Of a stretch of 30,005 bases of DNA, positions 23,094 to 30,005 are shown piece after piece. Below the pieces are notes generated by a model. The model made no database searches and was not told where the DNA came from. It saw only the letters and a program-made list of their open reading frames with translations. A program made the translations under genes and the position numbers. Origin of the DNA: CAYWTX01 sp964461295 (GTDB lineage: Bacteria; Planctomycetota; Phycisphaerae; SM23-33); the NCBI GenBank assembly GCA_964461295.1, contig CAYWTX010000700.1, forward strand, positions 1-30,005. The letters run 5' to 3'. Each line of letters opens with the position of its first letter. Position 1 is the first letter of the stretch.

Positions 23094-24293
23094 CTATCGA
23101 TGGCCCGCCTTGGCCAACTTCATCTGCGCCGCGCACATCTGCTCGCCCGTCGGCGCCTTGCCGCTCTCCATCATGTCCCTGAAACAATCGAACAGGTACG
23201 TCGCGTCGTGCGGGCCTGGCGCCGCCTCCGGGTGGTACTGCACGCTGAACAGGCACTGGTCGTGCTGCGAGTACCCCTCGTTCGTCCCGTCGTTCAGGTT
23301 CGTGTGCGTCACCTCCGCCCCGGCCGCCCGAAGGCTCGCCTCCTCCACCGCGAAGCCGTGGTTCTGCGAGGTGATCTCCACCTTGCCCGTCGCCTGGTTC
23401 CGCACCGGGTGGTTGCAGCCGCGATGCCCGAACTTCAGCTTGTACGTCTGCGCTCCCATCGCCAGCGCCAGCAGTTGATGCCCCAGGCAGATCCCGAAGA
23501 TCGGCGCCTTGCCGATCAGCCCGCGCAGCGCGTCGATCGTGTACGTCACCGCCGCGGGGTCGCCCGGACCGTTGGAGACGAACACGCCGTCAGGCTTGTG
23601 CGCGAGTACCTCCTCCGCCGAGGCCGTCGCCGGGACGACGCGGACGTCGCAGCCGCACTCGACGAGGTTGCGGAAGATGTTCACCTTCGCGCCGCAGTCG
23701 ATGGCGACGACCCGAAAGATCCGCTGCCCGTGGTCGCGGTGCGCCTGGGCGAACATGCTGCCGTAGCCGTCGCCCCAGACGTAGCCCGCCTTCGGCACGA
23801 CCGCCTTCACCAGGTCCAGCCCGGCCATCGAGGCCATGGCAGCCGCGCGCCGGACGAGTTCGGCGTCGTCGAGGACCTCGGTGCTCAGCACGCCGTTCAT
23901 GGCCCCCGCGACGCGGATGTGCCGCGTCAGGGCCCGCGTGTCGACGTCGGCGATGCCGATGATGCCGCTGTCGGCCAGGTACTGCCAGAGCGCCTTGGTC
24001 GCGCGGAAGTTGCTCACGACCGGCGAGAGTTCCTTGATGACGAACCCGGCCACCTGCACCCGCCGGCTGTAGCTCTCGATGTCCTCCTCGTTGATCCCGC
24101 AGTTGCCGATCAGCGGGTAAGTCATCGCGACGATCTGCCCGGTGTACGACGGGTCGGTCAGCACTTCCTGGTACCCGGCCATGCCGGTGTTGAAGACGAC
24201 CTCGCCTTCACTGGTGCCCTCGGCGCCGAAGGCGGCGCCAGTGAGGATGAATCCATCCTGCAAGGCGAGTTTGCACGTTCTGGCGTTGTTCAT
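23094..24293 (-). CDS. carA: Carbamoyl-phosphate synthase small (glutaminase) subunit
   Basis: 399 residues, full length for CarA. The N-terminal CarA domain (GEVVFNTGMAGYQEVLTDPSY, residues about 30-50) is followed by a class I glutamine amidotransferase domain. Its catalytic triad is clear: Cys269 in GICLGHQLL, His354 and Glu356 in QYHPEAAPG. It hydrolyses glutamine and channels ammonia to the large subunit CarB to make carbamoyl phosphate for arginine and pyrimidine synthesis in the cytoplasm. carB is not in the window, so the two genes are apart or carB lies elsewhere. The start at 24293 lacks a strong ribosome site. The zinc-finger gene ends 17 bp upstream on the same strand, so the two may be co-transcribed. 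Confidence 0.97.
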   Translation of the reverse strand: MNNARTCKLALQDGFILTGAAFGAEGTSEGEVVFNTGMAGYQEVLTDPSYTGQIVAMTYPLIGNCGINEEDIESYSRRVQVAGFVIKELSPVVSNFRATKALWQYLADSGIIGIADVDTRALTRHIRVAGAMNGVLSTEVLDDAELVRRAAAMASMAGLDLVKAVVPKAGYVWGDGYGSMFAQAHRDHGQRIFRVVAIDCGAKVNIFRNLVECGCDVRVVPATASAEEVLAHKPDGVFVSNGPGDPAAVTYTIDALRGLIGKAPIFGICLGHQLLALAMGAQTYKLKFGHRGCNHPVRNQATGKVEITSQNHGFAVEEASLRAAGAEVTHTNLNDGTNEGYSQHDQCLFSVQYHPEAAPGPHDATYLFDCFRDMMESGKAPTGEQMCAAQMKLAKAGHR

Positions 24294-24310
24294 GGTAGAC
24301 TCTTGCCGCG

Positions 24311-24526
24311 CTATGCCGGCCCTTTGCCGATCCTATCGGTGCTGCTCTCGACCGCCCGAACGACGTCTTGATTTTCCTCGACCTCGGTTTCCTCGAAATA
24401 CACTTCCCCACATTGCCGGCAAACCCACGCGGGAATCGCTTCCAGCGTCAACCGCCATCGCTGTCGGTCAACGTGAAACGGCGCCTCCCCCCGCTGCATT
24501 TCCCCTCGGCAGTGAAGGCATTTCAT
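24311..24526 (-). CDS. YgiT-type zinc-finger protein
   Basis: 71 residues; the ATG at 24526 has AGGAG 6 bases upstream. Two CxxC pairs (CLHC at 3-6 and CRQC near 36-39) fit the YgiT/MqsA-type zinc ribbon, followed by VYFEETEVEENQDVVRAVE. In bacteria this domain is often the antitoxin half of a toxin-antitoxin pair, or the N-terminal part of an MqsA-like repressor with a HTH domain, which is missing here. No small toxin gene is visible upstream or downstream; carA follows after 17 bp. A general role or loss of the partner is equally possible. Confidence 0.8.
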   Translation of the reverse strand: MKCLHCRGEMQRGEAPFHVDRQRWRLTLEAIPAWVCRQCGEVYFEETEVEENQDVVRAVESSTDRIGKGPA

Positions 24527-24592
24527 CGTCGTCTCCTCGTGCGGGAAACATCCAGCAGTGTTTCGCGATGGCATTCCGGTTCTTGCCGTTTC

Positions 24593-24792
24593 TTCAGCCC
24601 AAGGGGCTGATGGACTAAAGCCCAGGGCAACGCCCTGGGAACGCCAATACCTCAAGGTCCCAAGCCCTGAAGGGGCGGCGGAAATCTGCCATCGCCGGAA
24701 GATTCTTACGCCCTTTCAGGGCTCATGCCACGGAACGATGCGAATTCCCAGGGCGTTGCCCTGGGCTATCTTCCATCAGCCCTTTGGGCTGA
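24593..24792. repeat. 200-bp composite inverted repeat with nested hairpins
   Basis: The left arm begins TTCAGCCCAAGGGGCTGATGG (from 24593) and contains GCCCAGGGCAACGCCCTGGGAA (24620-24641). The right arm, on the opposite strand from 24792, reads TTCAGCCCAAAGGGCTGATGG and contains the same GCCCAGGGCAACGCCCTGGGAA. Inner parts also match (AGCCCTGAAGGGGCG on the left, AGCCCTGAAAGGGCG on the right). Each arm is itself made of small palindromes. The element fills the 308-bp gap between two genes and has no ORF with a domain. It resembles dispersed palindromic elements of Planctomycetes. Confidence 0.85.
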
Positions 24793-24834
24793 ATACAAGA
24801 ACAACCATGATGCGGCTTCGCAGCGTTTCATCGG

Positions 24835-25062
24835 TTACCCCGCGCCGCAGCACTTCTTGTACTTCCTGCCGCTGCCGCACGGGCACGCGGCGTTGCGGTC
24901 GGGCTTCTCCTCGCCCTTGATCGGCTCGACCTTTGGGGTCTTCTTCAGCAGTTCTTTCTCCGCCTCGATGTCCTCCTTGGTCCGCGTGCGCAGACTGAGA
25001 TCATGGAGGGTCTGCTCCTTCTGCTTCACCTCAAACCGCCGTTCCATCGGGTCTCTCGCCAT
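24835..25062 (-). CDS. Small SEC-C motif protein
   Basis: 75 residues; AAAGGA lies 9 bases before the ATG at 25062. Residues about 1-55 are charged and helical, with a stretch of Glu and Lys. The C-terminus is a SEC-C zinc-binding motif (CPCGSGRKYKKCC, residues 60-72), the same as at the end of SecA. The last 48 coding bases (24838-24885) match the end of the secA gene (25429-25476) at about 44 positions, so this tail was probably copied from secA or shares a recent origin. SEC-C binds zinc and, in SecA, contacts SecB and ribosomes. The role of the free protein is unknown; a secretion or ribosome link is speculative. Confidence 0.8.
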   Translation of the reverse strand: MARDPMERRFEVKQKEQTLHDLSLRTRTKEDIEAEKELLKKTPKVEPIKGEEKPDRNAACPCGSGRKYKKCCGAG

Positions 25063-25091
25063 CGCTCAGTCCTTTCCTGTTTCTCCCGGGC

Positions 25092-25120
25092 GCCACGGCT
25101 GCGCCGTTTGCAGCCGTGGC
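25092..25120. repeat. Perfect 11-bp inverted repeat
   Basis: GCCACGGCTGC (25092-25102) and GCAGCCGTGGC (25110-25120) form an 11-bp stem with a 7-base loop, 30 bp upstream of the SEC-C protein start. A T-run is absent, so a rho-independent terminator is unlikely unless atypical. It may be a dispersed hairpin or an attenuator-like element. Confidence 0.6.
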
Positions 25121-25151
25121 ACCCGTAAAGAGAGACAATCATCTTCTCCTG

Positions 25152-25415
25152 CTGCCTGCTGCCTGCTGCCTGTTGCCTGCTCCCTGCTGCCTGTTGCCTG
25201 CTGCCTGCTCCCTGCTGCCTGCTGCCTGTTGCCTGCTGCCTGCTGCCTGTTGCCTGCTGCCTGCTCCCTGCTGCCTGCTGCCTGCTCCCTGCTGCCTGCT
25301 CCCTGCTGCCTGTTGCCTGCTGCCTGCTGCCTGCTCCCTGCTGCCTGCTGCCTGCTGCCTGCTGCCTGCTGCCTGTTGCCTGCTCCCTGCTGCCTGCTCC
25401 CTGCTGCCTGCTGCC
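25152..25415. repeat. Tandem heptanucleotide array (37 units)
   Basis: 37 full 7-bp units and a partial one, by hand count: 23 CTGCCTG, 8 CTCCCTG and 6 TTGCCTG. Variation is restricted to positions 1 and 3. The array begins about 90 bp upstream of the SEC-C protein gene and ends 5 bp before the secA stop codon, on the same strand. Because 7 is not a multiple of 3 and the units lack stops in all frames, long spurious frames (poly-CCLLPAA and GSRQQAA) span it. It is not a CRISPR array. Confidence 0.97.
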
Positions 25416-25419
25416 TTTC

Positions 25420-28400
25420 CTACACCATCCCCGCGCCGCAGCACTTCTTGAATTTCTTCCCGCTGCCGCACGGGCATAGATCGTTCCGCCCGACGCGCGG
25501 CACGTTCCGCCGGATCGTCGCCACCTTCTGCGGCGCCGCGGCCGCCTGCTGGTCGGCCATGTCCTGCGCCAAGTGGTCGTAGCCCTGGAGCTGCTCATGC
25601 ACGGCCGCCGAAACCTGGTACACGTTGGCCACCTGCTCCCCGGCCACCAGGCGCACCTTGAACAGCATCTCGGTGACCCTCTCGCGAACGCCGGCCAGCA
25701 TCTCCTGGAACTGGGCCGCGCCCTCGCGCTTGAACGCCACGCGCGGATCCTGCTCGGCAAAGCCGCGCAGCCCGATGCCGCTTTTCAGATGGTCCATCGC
25801 CAGCAGGTGGTCCTTCCACGAGCTGTCGTAAATCTGAAGCAGCACGAACCGCTCCAGTTCCGTCATCTCCCGACGCAAGAACTTCCGCCCCGCCTGCACC
25901 AACCTGCCGTACGCGTCGCCGTCCATGCTCTCCGCGGGCAGCGTCACGTGGAACCGCTTGGCCGCGTATCCCTCGGCCAACTGGGGGCTGGGCGAATCGC
26001 CCACGGCCTGGCGGATCGTCTGCTCCAGCTTCCCGCCGGCGATGTACTCCTCCGACAGCTTCACCAGGCGGTCGCGAATCTCCGGCAGCGGCCGGTCGCG
26101 GACGTCCTCCGGCTTGAGCCCCGCCTCGTACTTGCTGTTCGCCCAGTCCACCAGCGCCGTCGCGGCGTAGACGTTCCCCGTCCCCGCCGCCACCACCGTC
26201 ACGTCCATGGCGTATTCGACCGGGTACTCCACCTCGCGCCGCCGGTACGACGACTCGACCTTCGCCATCAGCCGCCCGCGGACTTCGTCGCGGTCGCCGG
26301 CCAGTTCCTCGGCCGACATCTCCACGCCGAACTTGCCCCGCCCCCAGTTCGCCAGCGACTGGCGGGCGTAGTCCTCCGCCAGGTACGGCAGGGCGCCCGA
26401 CAGGTCCATCCCGCCGATCCTGGCGGCTGCCGCCTCGCCCATCTCGCGCTCGACTTCCTCCACCGTCATCTTGCGGAGCTGGTTGACCGCCAGGTTCACG
26501 CCGAAGCGGCTCATCGCCCACCCGCTCAGGCCGCGGAGGTCCCATTCCTTGGGTTCCAGGTCCTCGTCCATGTACTCCCCGATCGTCGTGGCGATCGTCT
26601 GGTAGGCCTCCTCCTTCGCCATCTCGCGGAGTTGCTGCTCCAGGCTCGCCAGGTCCTCCGGCGATCCCGCCCTGACCTGCTCGGGGCGCACGGGAATCTG
26701 CAGCGTCGTGGACGCCCACTCGGCGATGGTCCGCTTGTGAAACTCGCCGTCGAGGTAGCTGTCCACCGCGTCGCCGACGGTCTGCTGGATCATCTCCCAG
26801 ACCATGCCCTCCAGGTCGCGGCCCTCGAGAATCCGCTGCCGCAGCGAGTAGAACGTGCGGCGCTGGTGGTCCATCACCTCGTCGTACTCCAGCAGGTTCT
26901 TGCGAATCTCGAAGTTCCGCTCCTCGACCTTCTTCTGAGCCCGCTCGACGCCCTTGGACACGCGGCGATCCTCGATGGCCGCGTCGCCCTGAAGCCCCAG
27001 CCAGCCCAGCACCTTCAGCGTCCACTCGCCCGCGAAGATCGACATCAGGTCGTCACGGATCGACAGGAAGAAGCGGCTGCTGCCGGGGTCGCCCTGGCGC
27101 CCCGACCGACCGCGAAGCTGGTTGTCGATGCGCCGCGCCTCGTGCCGCTCCGTGCCGACGATGTGCAGGCCGCAGGGCACCTTCGCCGGACAGGCCGTCC
27201 TCCCGCGGGCGGGGAAGTCGGTGTCGATCCTCGGCTTGTGGCAGTGGCCGCAGTTGGTGGCCGCGTCGTACTGCGGGCAATGAATGCAGCACTTGGTCGT
27301 GCCCGGCGGAAACAGGCTTTCCTTCTCCACGCCCAGGCGGGCCAGTTCCTCGTCGCCCGGCACCTTGCAGTTGGCCCACACCACGCCAGGCCCCAGCTTG
27401 ATGTCCGTGCCGCGACCGGCCATGTTCGTCGCGATCGTCACGTTGCCGACCATCTGCTTGGACCCCTTCTTCAGGGGCTTCTGCTGCCCGGCCATGGCGA
27501 CAATGTCCGCCTCGCGCCGCGCGTGCTCCGGGCGGGCGTTGAGCACCTCGTGCTCCACGCCGAAACGCCGCTTCAGCATCTCGCTGATCAACTCGCTCTT
27601 CTCCACGCTCGTGGTGCCCACCAGCACCGGGCGGCCCGCCTTGCTGCACTCGTTGATCTCCGCCACCAGCGCCACGTACTTCGCTTCCACCGTCGCGTAG
27701 ACGACGTCCTCGTGGTCCACGCGGTTCACCGGCCGGTGCGTCGGGATCGACGCCACGTCCAGCTTGTAGATCTTCAGGAACTCGTTGGCCTCGGTCATCG
27801 CCGTGCCGGTCATCCCCGCCAGCTTCTTGTACAGTTTGAAGAAGTTCTGGATCGTGATCGTCGCCAGCGTCTGCGTCTCTTCCTTGATCTCGACGTGTTC
27901 CTTGGCGTCCACCGACTGGTGCAGGCCGTCGGACCATTCCCGGCCCTCCAGCAGACGCCCGGTGAATTCGTCCACGATGATGACGCGCCCTTCCTGAACG
28001 ACGTACTCCTTGTCCTTCTCGTACACCAGGTGCGCGCGCAAGGCGTTGTCCATCAGGTGCGGCCATTCCATGTTCGCGCCCACGTAGAAGCTGCCCACGC
28101 CCGCGAAGTCCTGGGCGGCCGTCACGCCCTCGTGCGTCATGTGCACGGCCTTCTTATCCAACTGCACCTCGTAGTACCGCGTCTCGCGGGCCAGGGCCGC
28201 CTCGGCCCCGGCGAGTTGGGCCTCGGCCTTGGCAATCTCGGCCGTGATCTTCTCGCTTTCCTCCTCGGCGTTGAGGGCCTTGAGCTGCCGCTTGAGCGCC
28301 TCCACCGCCTTGTTCGCCACGTCCCATGGGTGGTTGCGGCGGATCAACTCGCGGGCGACGGCGTCCGCCTTGCGGTACCGCCCGGTGTCGCCCCGCGACG

Positions 28401-29112
28401 GGCCGGAAATGATCAGCGGCGTGCGGGCTTCGTCGATCAGGATGCTGTCCACCTCGTCGACGATGGCGAAGTCCAGCCGCCCCTGCACCTGGTCCTCCAC
28501 GCGAGTCTTCATGTTGTCCCGCAGGTAGTCGAACCCGAACTCGCTGTTCGTGCCGTACGTCACGTCGCAGCCGTACGCCGCCCGGCGCTTCGTCGCCTCC
28601 TCGCCGTAGGTGCCCATGTCGGCCGTGATGTACCCCACCGTCAGGCCCAGCAGTTCGAAAATCGCCCTCGCGAACTCGGCGTCACGCTGCACGAGGTAGT
28701 CGTTCACCGTGACGACGTGCACCTTCATCCCCTCCAGCACGGCCATGTAGATGGCCAGGTAGCACGCGATGGTCTTGCCCTCGCCGGTCGCCTCTTCGGC
28801 GATCCACCCGTTGTCGAGGATCTGCCCGGCCACGAGCTGCACGTCGAACTGGCGGTGGTTGCGGGCCCGTCGCGACGCCTCGCGAACCAGGGCGAACGCC
28901 TCGGGCTTGACCGATTCCCGGCCGGCGCCCTCGGCGAGACGGCGGCGCAGAACCTGGCTGAGCGAGAGCATCTCGCCGTCGCTCAGGGCACGCATCCGAT
29001 CTTCCAGCGGGTTGACGCGCTCGCGAATGAACCGCATCCTCGCGCGCGCGATGCGCTCGTTGCGGCTGCCGCCGATCAACTTCAGGAACACCTTCTTCAG
29101 CAACTCAAGCAT
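25420..29112 (-). CDS. secA: Preprotein translocase ATPase SecA, extended form
   Basis: 1230 residues, against about 850-900 usual. The motor is intact: TGEGKT (109-114), DEVD (219-222) with LIDEARTPLIISG, GRGTDIKLG near 567-574, and GLHIVGTERHEARRIDNQLRGRSGRQGDPGSSRFF. IRA1 (DHLLAMDHLKSGIGLRG) is conserved near 1101-1117, and a SEC-C domain (CPCGSGKKFKKCC, 1213-1225) ends it. Two parts are unusual: a Cys-rich insertion at about 590-647 (Cys 608, 609, 612, 621, 624, 641, 647) before GLHIVGTER, and a long region at about 764-1090 with degenerate tandem repeats. SecA drives proteins through SecYEG. The ATG at 29112 follows a weak ribosome site. It is followed by the heptamer array and the small SEC-C gene. 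Confidence 0.97.
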   Translation of the reverse strand: MLELLKKVFLKLIGGSRNERIARARMRFIRERVNPLEDRMRALSDGEMLSLSQVLRRRLAEGAGRESVKPEAFALVREASRRARNHRQFDVQLVAGQILDNGWIAEEATGEGKTIACYLAIYMAVLEGMKVHVVTVNDYLVQRDAEFARAIFELLGLTVGYITADMGTYGEEATKRRAAYGCDVTYGTNSEFGFDYLRDNMKTRVEDQVQGRLDFAIVDEVDSILIDEARTPLIISGPSRGDTGRYRKADAVARELIRRNHPWDVANKAVEALKRQLKALNAEEESEKITAEIAKAEAQLAGAEAALARETRYYEVQLDKKAVHMTHEGVTAAQDFAGVGSFYVGANMEWPHLMDNALRAHLVYEKDKEYVVQEGRVIIVDEFTGRLLEGREWSDGLHQSVDAKEHVEIKEETQTLATITIQNFFKLYKKLAGMTGTAMTEANEFLKIYKLDVASIPTHRPVNRVDHEDVVYATVEAKYVALVAEINECSKAGRPVLVGTTSVEKSELISEMLKRRFGVEHEVLNARPEHARREADIVAMAGQQKPLKKGSKQMVGNVTIATNMAGRGTDIKLGPGVVWANCKVPGDEELARLGVEKESLFPPGTTKCCIHCPQYDAATNCGHCHKPRIDTDFPARGRTACPAKVPCGLHIVGTERHEARRIDNQLRGRSGRQGDPGSSRFFLSIRDDLMSIFAGEWTLKVLGWLGLQGDAAIEDRRVSKGVERAQKKVEERNFEIRKNLLEYDEVMDHQRRTFYSLRQRILEGRDLEGMVWEMIQQTVGDAVDSYLDGEFHKRTIAEWASTTLQIPVRPEQVRAGSPEDLASLEQQLREMAKEEAYQTIATTIGEYMDEDLEPKEWDLRGLSGWAMSRFGVNLAVNQLRKMTVEEVEREMGEAAAARIGGMDLSGALPYLAEDYARQSLANWGRGKFGVEMSAEELAGDRDEVRGRLMAKVESSYRRREVEYPVEYAMDVTVVAAGTGNVYAATALVDWANSKYEAGLKPEDVRDRPLPEIRDRLVKLSEEYIAGGKLEQTIRQAVGDSPSPQLAEGYAAKRFHVTLPAESMDGDAYGRLVQAGRKFLRREMTELERFVLLQIYDSSWKDHLLAMDHLKSGIGLRGFAEQDPRVAFKREGAAQFQEMLAGVRERVTEMLFKVRLVAGEQVANVYQVSAAVHEQLQGYDHLAQDMADQQAAAAPQKVATIRRNVPRVGRNDLCPCGSGKKFKKCCGAGMV

Positions 29113-29436
29113 TCCGGCATTCTATACCCAACCCGTGCCGATTGGAAACGCTTCCGTGCGGCAACGAACCGTTCGCCTTGCGGGCTCGCGGCCTGCCGGC
29201 GATGGGCAGCGCCCATCAGCGTGTCCGAGTCCATCCCGCATCCTCCGCGGGTCCGTGGGCGCCGGCGGAACTCCTGCCCTTGGCGGGACGCCTGTCCACG
29301 CCTCCATGGACGACCCGGGGGGGTACTCGCCCCCGGCGGTCCGGGGATGCCTCGACGATGTCTCTCCGGGAGCACCTGGACCGCGGTCCGCGGCCGGTGC
29401 CGCCAGGTCCGGTCGGGGCCGCAACGCAACGCCGAA
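29113..29436. other. Intergenic region upstream of secA
   Basis: I see no gene or clear promoter in this 324-bp stretch. It has a G/C-rich dyad (GGGGGGGTACTCGCCCCC at 29319-29336) and several open frames without domains. It probably holds the secA control region and debris from the truncated Ig-domain gene to its right. Confidence 0.4.
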
Positions 29437-29646
29437 GGAGCGGCGCGAGTTGCCGGCGGGCGAGCCATCCACGGCGAGGGCCTCGAAGGAATGCTGCGGC
29501 GCCGTGAGGCGAGTCCGCCACACGAATGGGGACTCGGTCCGCACTCCCAGGCTTTGGCCGTCCTGGTACAGCTCGACCCGTCCGATGCCCGAGCGGTCTG
29601 CTGCGCGGACGGCCACTTCGTCCGTCCCGTCGCCGCGATCCGTCGC
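29437..29646 (-). pseudogene. Fragment of an Ig-like (Big_7-type) domain protein
   Basis: About 70 codons on the - strand encode one domain of the kind found in bacterial surface proteins: VAVRAADRSGIGRVELYQDG, then a strand pair with PFVWRTRLTAPQHSFEALAVDGSPAGNS. This matches the pattern 'V.A.D..GV..VE.Y.DG...G...SPY...W....HT..A.A.D..GN'. There is no start, no signal peptide and no continuation of a sensible protein on either side. On its upstream side it abuts the transposase fragment within a few bases, so it is a remnant joined by deletion or insertion. Confidence 0.5.
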
Positions 29647-29650
29647 CGGC

Positions 29651-29917
29651 CGGGGCCTCCTCCAACTCCTTGGCCAACGCCTCCACCTGCTCCTTCGCCT
29701 CGGCCTGGCATTCCTCCAGCGCCTTGCGACGCCGGAACGACGACGCCCCCGCGCTGGCTCGCACCCCAATGCCCTCCTGCGCCACGCGGTCCACCGTCAC
29801 CAGGCCCTCGTGCTTCAGCGTCGCGGCGCTCTGCGTCAACAAGCGATCCATGAACTCCGGATGGGCCACGCGAAAGTCCGACAGCGTGTGGTAATTCATC
29901 GACGCCCCGCCGCAGCC
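29651..29917 (-). pseudogene. Fragment of an IS1182-type transposase
   Basis: The - strand encodes GCGGAS followed by MNYHTLSDFRVAHPEFMDRLL, then RVASAQ-like text: DRVAQEGIGVRASAGASSFRRRKALEECQAEAKEQVEALAKELEEAP. This is the diagnostic middle section of IS1182-family transposases ('CGGVSVNYHTLSDFRV...RVRASAGASSFRRR.TLEECL.EA..QVE.L..ELEE'). The N-terminal domain and the catalytic C-terminal part are missing, and a stop codon (TAA) stands in frame just upstream. It is a relic of an insertion sequence with no detectable terminal repeats. Confidence 0.75.
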
Positions 29918-30005
29918 GTGGCGGTTCTCGTTCGATTACGCGTTCGGGACGATCAAGAACACGTCGCAAGACAAGGCCACGGTGCGGACCTGGGGCGAGC
30001 GATGG
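29894..30005 (+). CDS. Possible partial ORF running off the right edge
   Basis: From 29894 to the window end one + strand frame is open and reads like protein (PWRFSFDYAFGTIKNTSQDKA then TVRTWGERW). It overlaps the end of the transposase relic and has no start codon or ribosome site that I can see, so it may be an internal piece of a gene interrupted by the relic. I cannot assign a family. Confidence 0.2.
   Translation, partial: MHRRPAAAVAVLVRLRVRDDQEHVARQGHGADLGRAM

Noticed and set aside
25152..25415. CRISPR array
   Set aside because: The unit is only 7 bp and there are no spacers; it is a simple tandem repeat.
25116..25760. Long open frames made of CCLLPAA or GSRQQAA repeats
   Set aside because: They are produced by the stop-free heptamer array in every frame on both strands; no start, domain or ribosome site supports them.
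29085..29150. A -10-like TATAGAAT just upstream of secA on the - strand
   Set aside because: The -35 match is poor and the spacing would leave almost no leader before the ATG, so I did not list it.
25573..29853. A 1426-codon open frame on the + strand
   Set aside because: It is antisense to secA, has no domain, and is rich in Arg, Val, Leu and His as expected for a shadow frame of a GC-rich gene.

Overview
This 30 kb, mostly GC-rich window reads like a chromosome piece from the Planctomycetota, probably a Phycisphaerae-like lineage. The clues are Tat-exported Gfo/Idh/MocA oxidoreductases, DUF6807 (PmoA-like) and DUF1080 proteins, an FG-GAP/dockerin/PEP-CTERM surface protein, a BatA-like membrane protein, a very long SecA with a SEC-C tail, and many dispersed intergenic repeats. 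The assignment is inferred from gene content only; there is no rRNA or other phylogenetic marker apart from secA and carA.

Layout. (1) 1-3978, + strand: an exported sugar-modification cluster with the tail of one Gfo/Idh/MocA oxidoreductase, a DUF6807 protein, a complete Tat-exported oxidoreductase, a Tat-exported xylose-isomerase-like TIM-barrel protein, and the wreck of another oxidoreductase. (2) 3992-6711: an island of lower GC with its own near-consensus promoter. It encodes a membrane-anchored KAP-type P-loop NTPase split into two frames joined by an ATGA overlap. (3) 6725-8355: a TIM-barrel/DUF1080 fusion preceded by tandem palindromes. (4) 8356-12645: a glycyl-radical enzyme gene bracketed by 92-bp direct repeats, then on the - strand a URO-D-like protein and a small lipoprotein. 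(5) 12748-14762, - strand: a two-gene type II restriction-modification system. (6) 14940-18805, + strand: a BatA-like protein with a degenerate von Willebrand domain, an M14 carboxypeptidase-like protein and a single-domain response regulator. (7) 18720-24526, - strand: the FG-GAP surface protein, an AEC-family permease, a TIM-barrel-like protein of unknown role, carA, and a zinc-finger protein without a partner. (8) 24593-29112: a large composite inverted repeat, a small SEC-C protein, a 37-unit heptanucleotide array and secA. (9) 29113-30005: gene debris, with a fragment of an Ig-like domain fused to a fragment of an IS1182-type transposase.

The first cluster and the DUF1080 fusion plausibly act together on sugars outside the cytoplasm (oxidation to keto-sugars, isomerisation, hydrolysis of 3-keto-glycosides). 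The KAP pair and the restriction-modification pair are the two candidate accessory or defence elements. The repeats are the other striking feature: several unrelated families occupy almost every gap over 300 bp, and one pair exactly flanks the glycyl-radical enzyme gene. I see no CRISPR array, tRNA, rRNA or intact mobile element.
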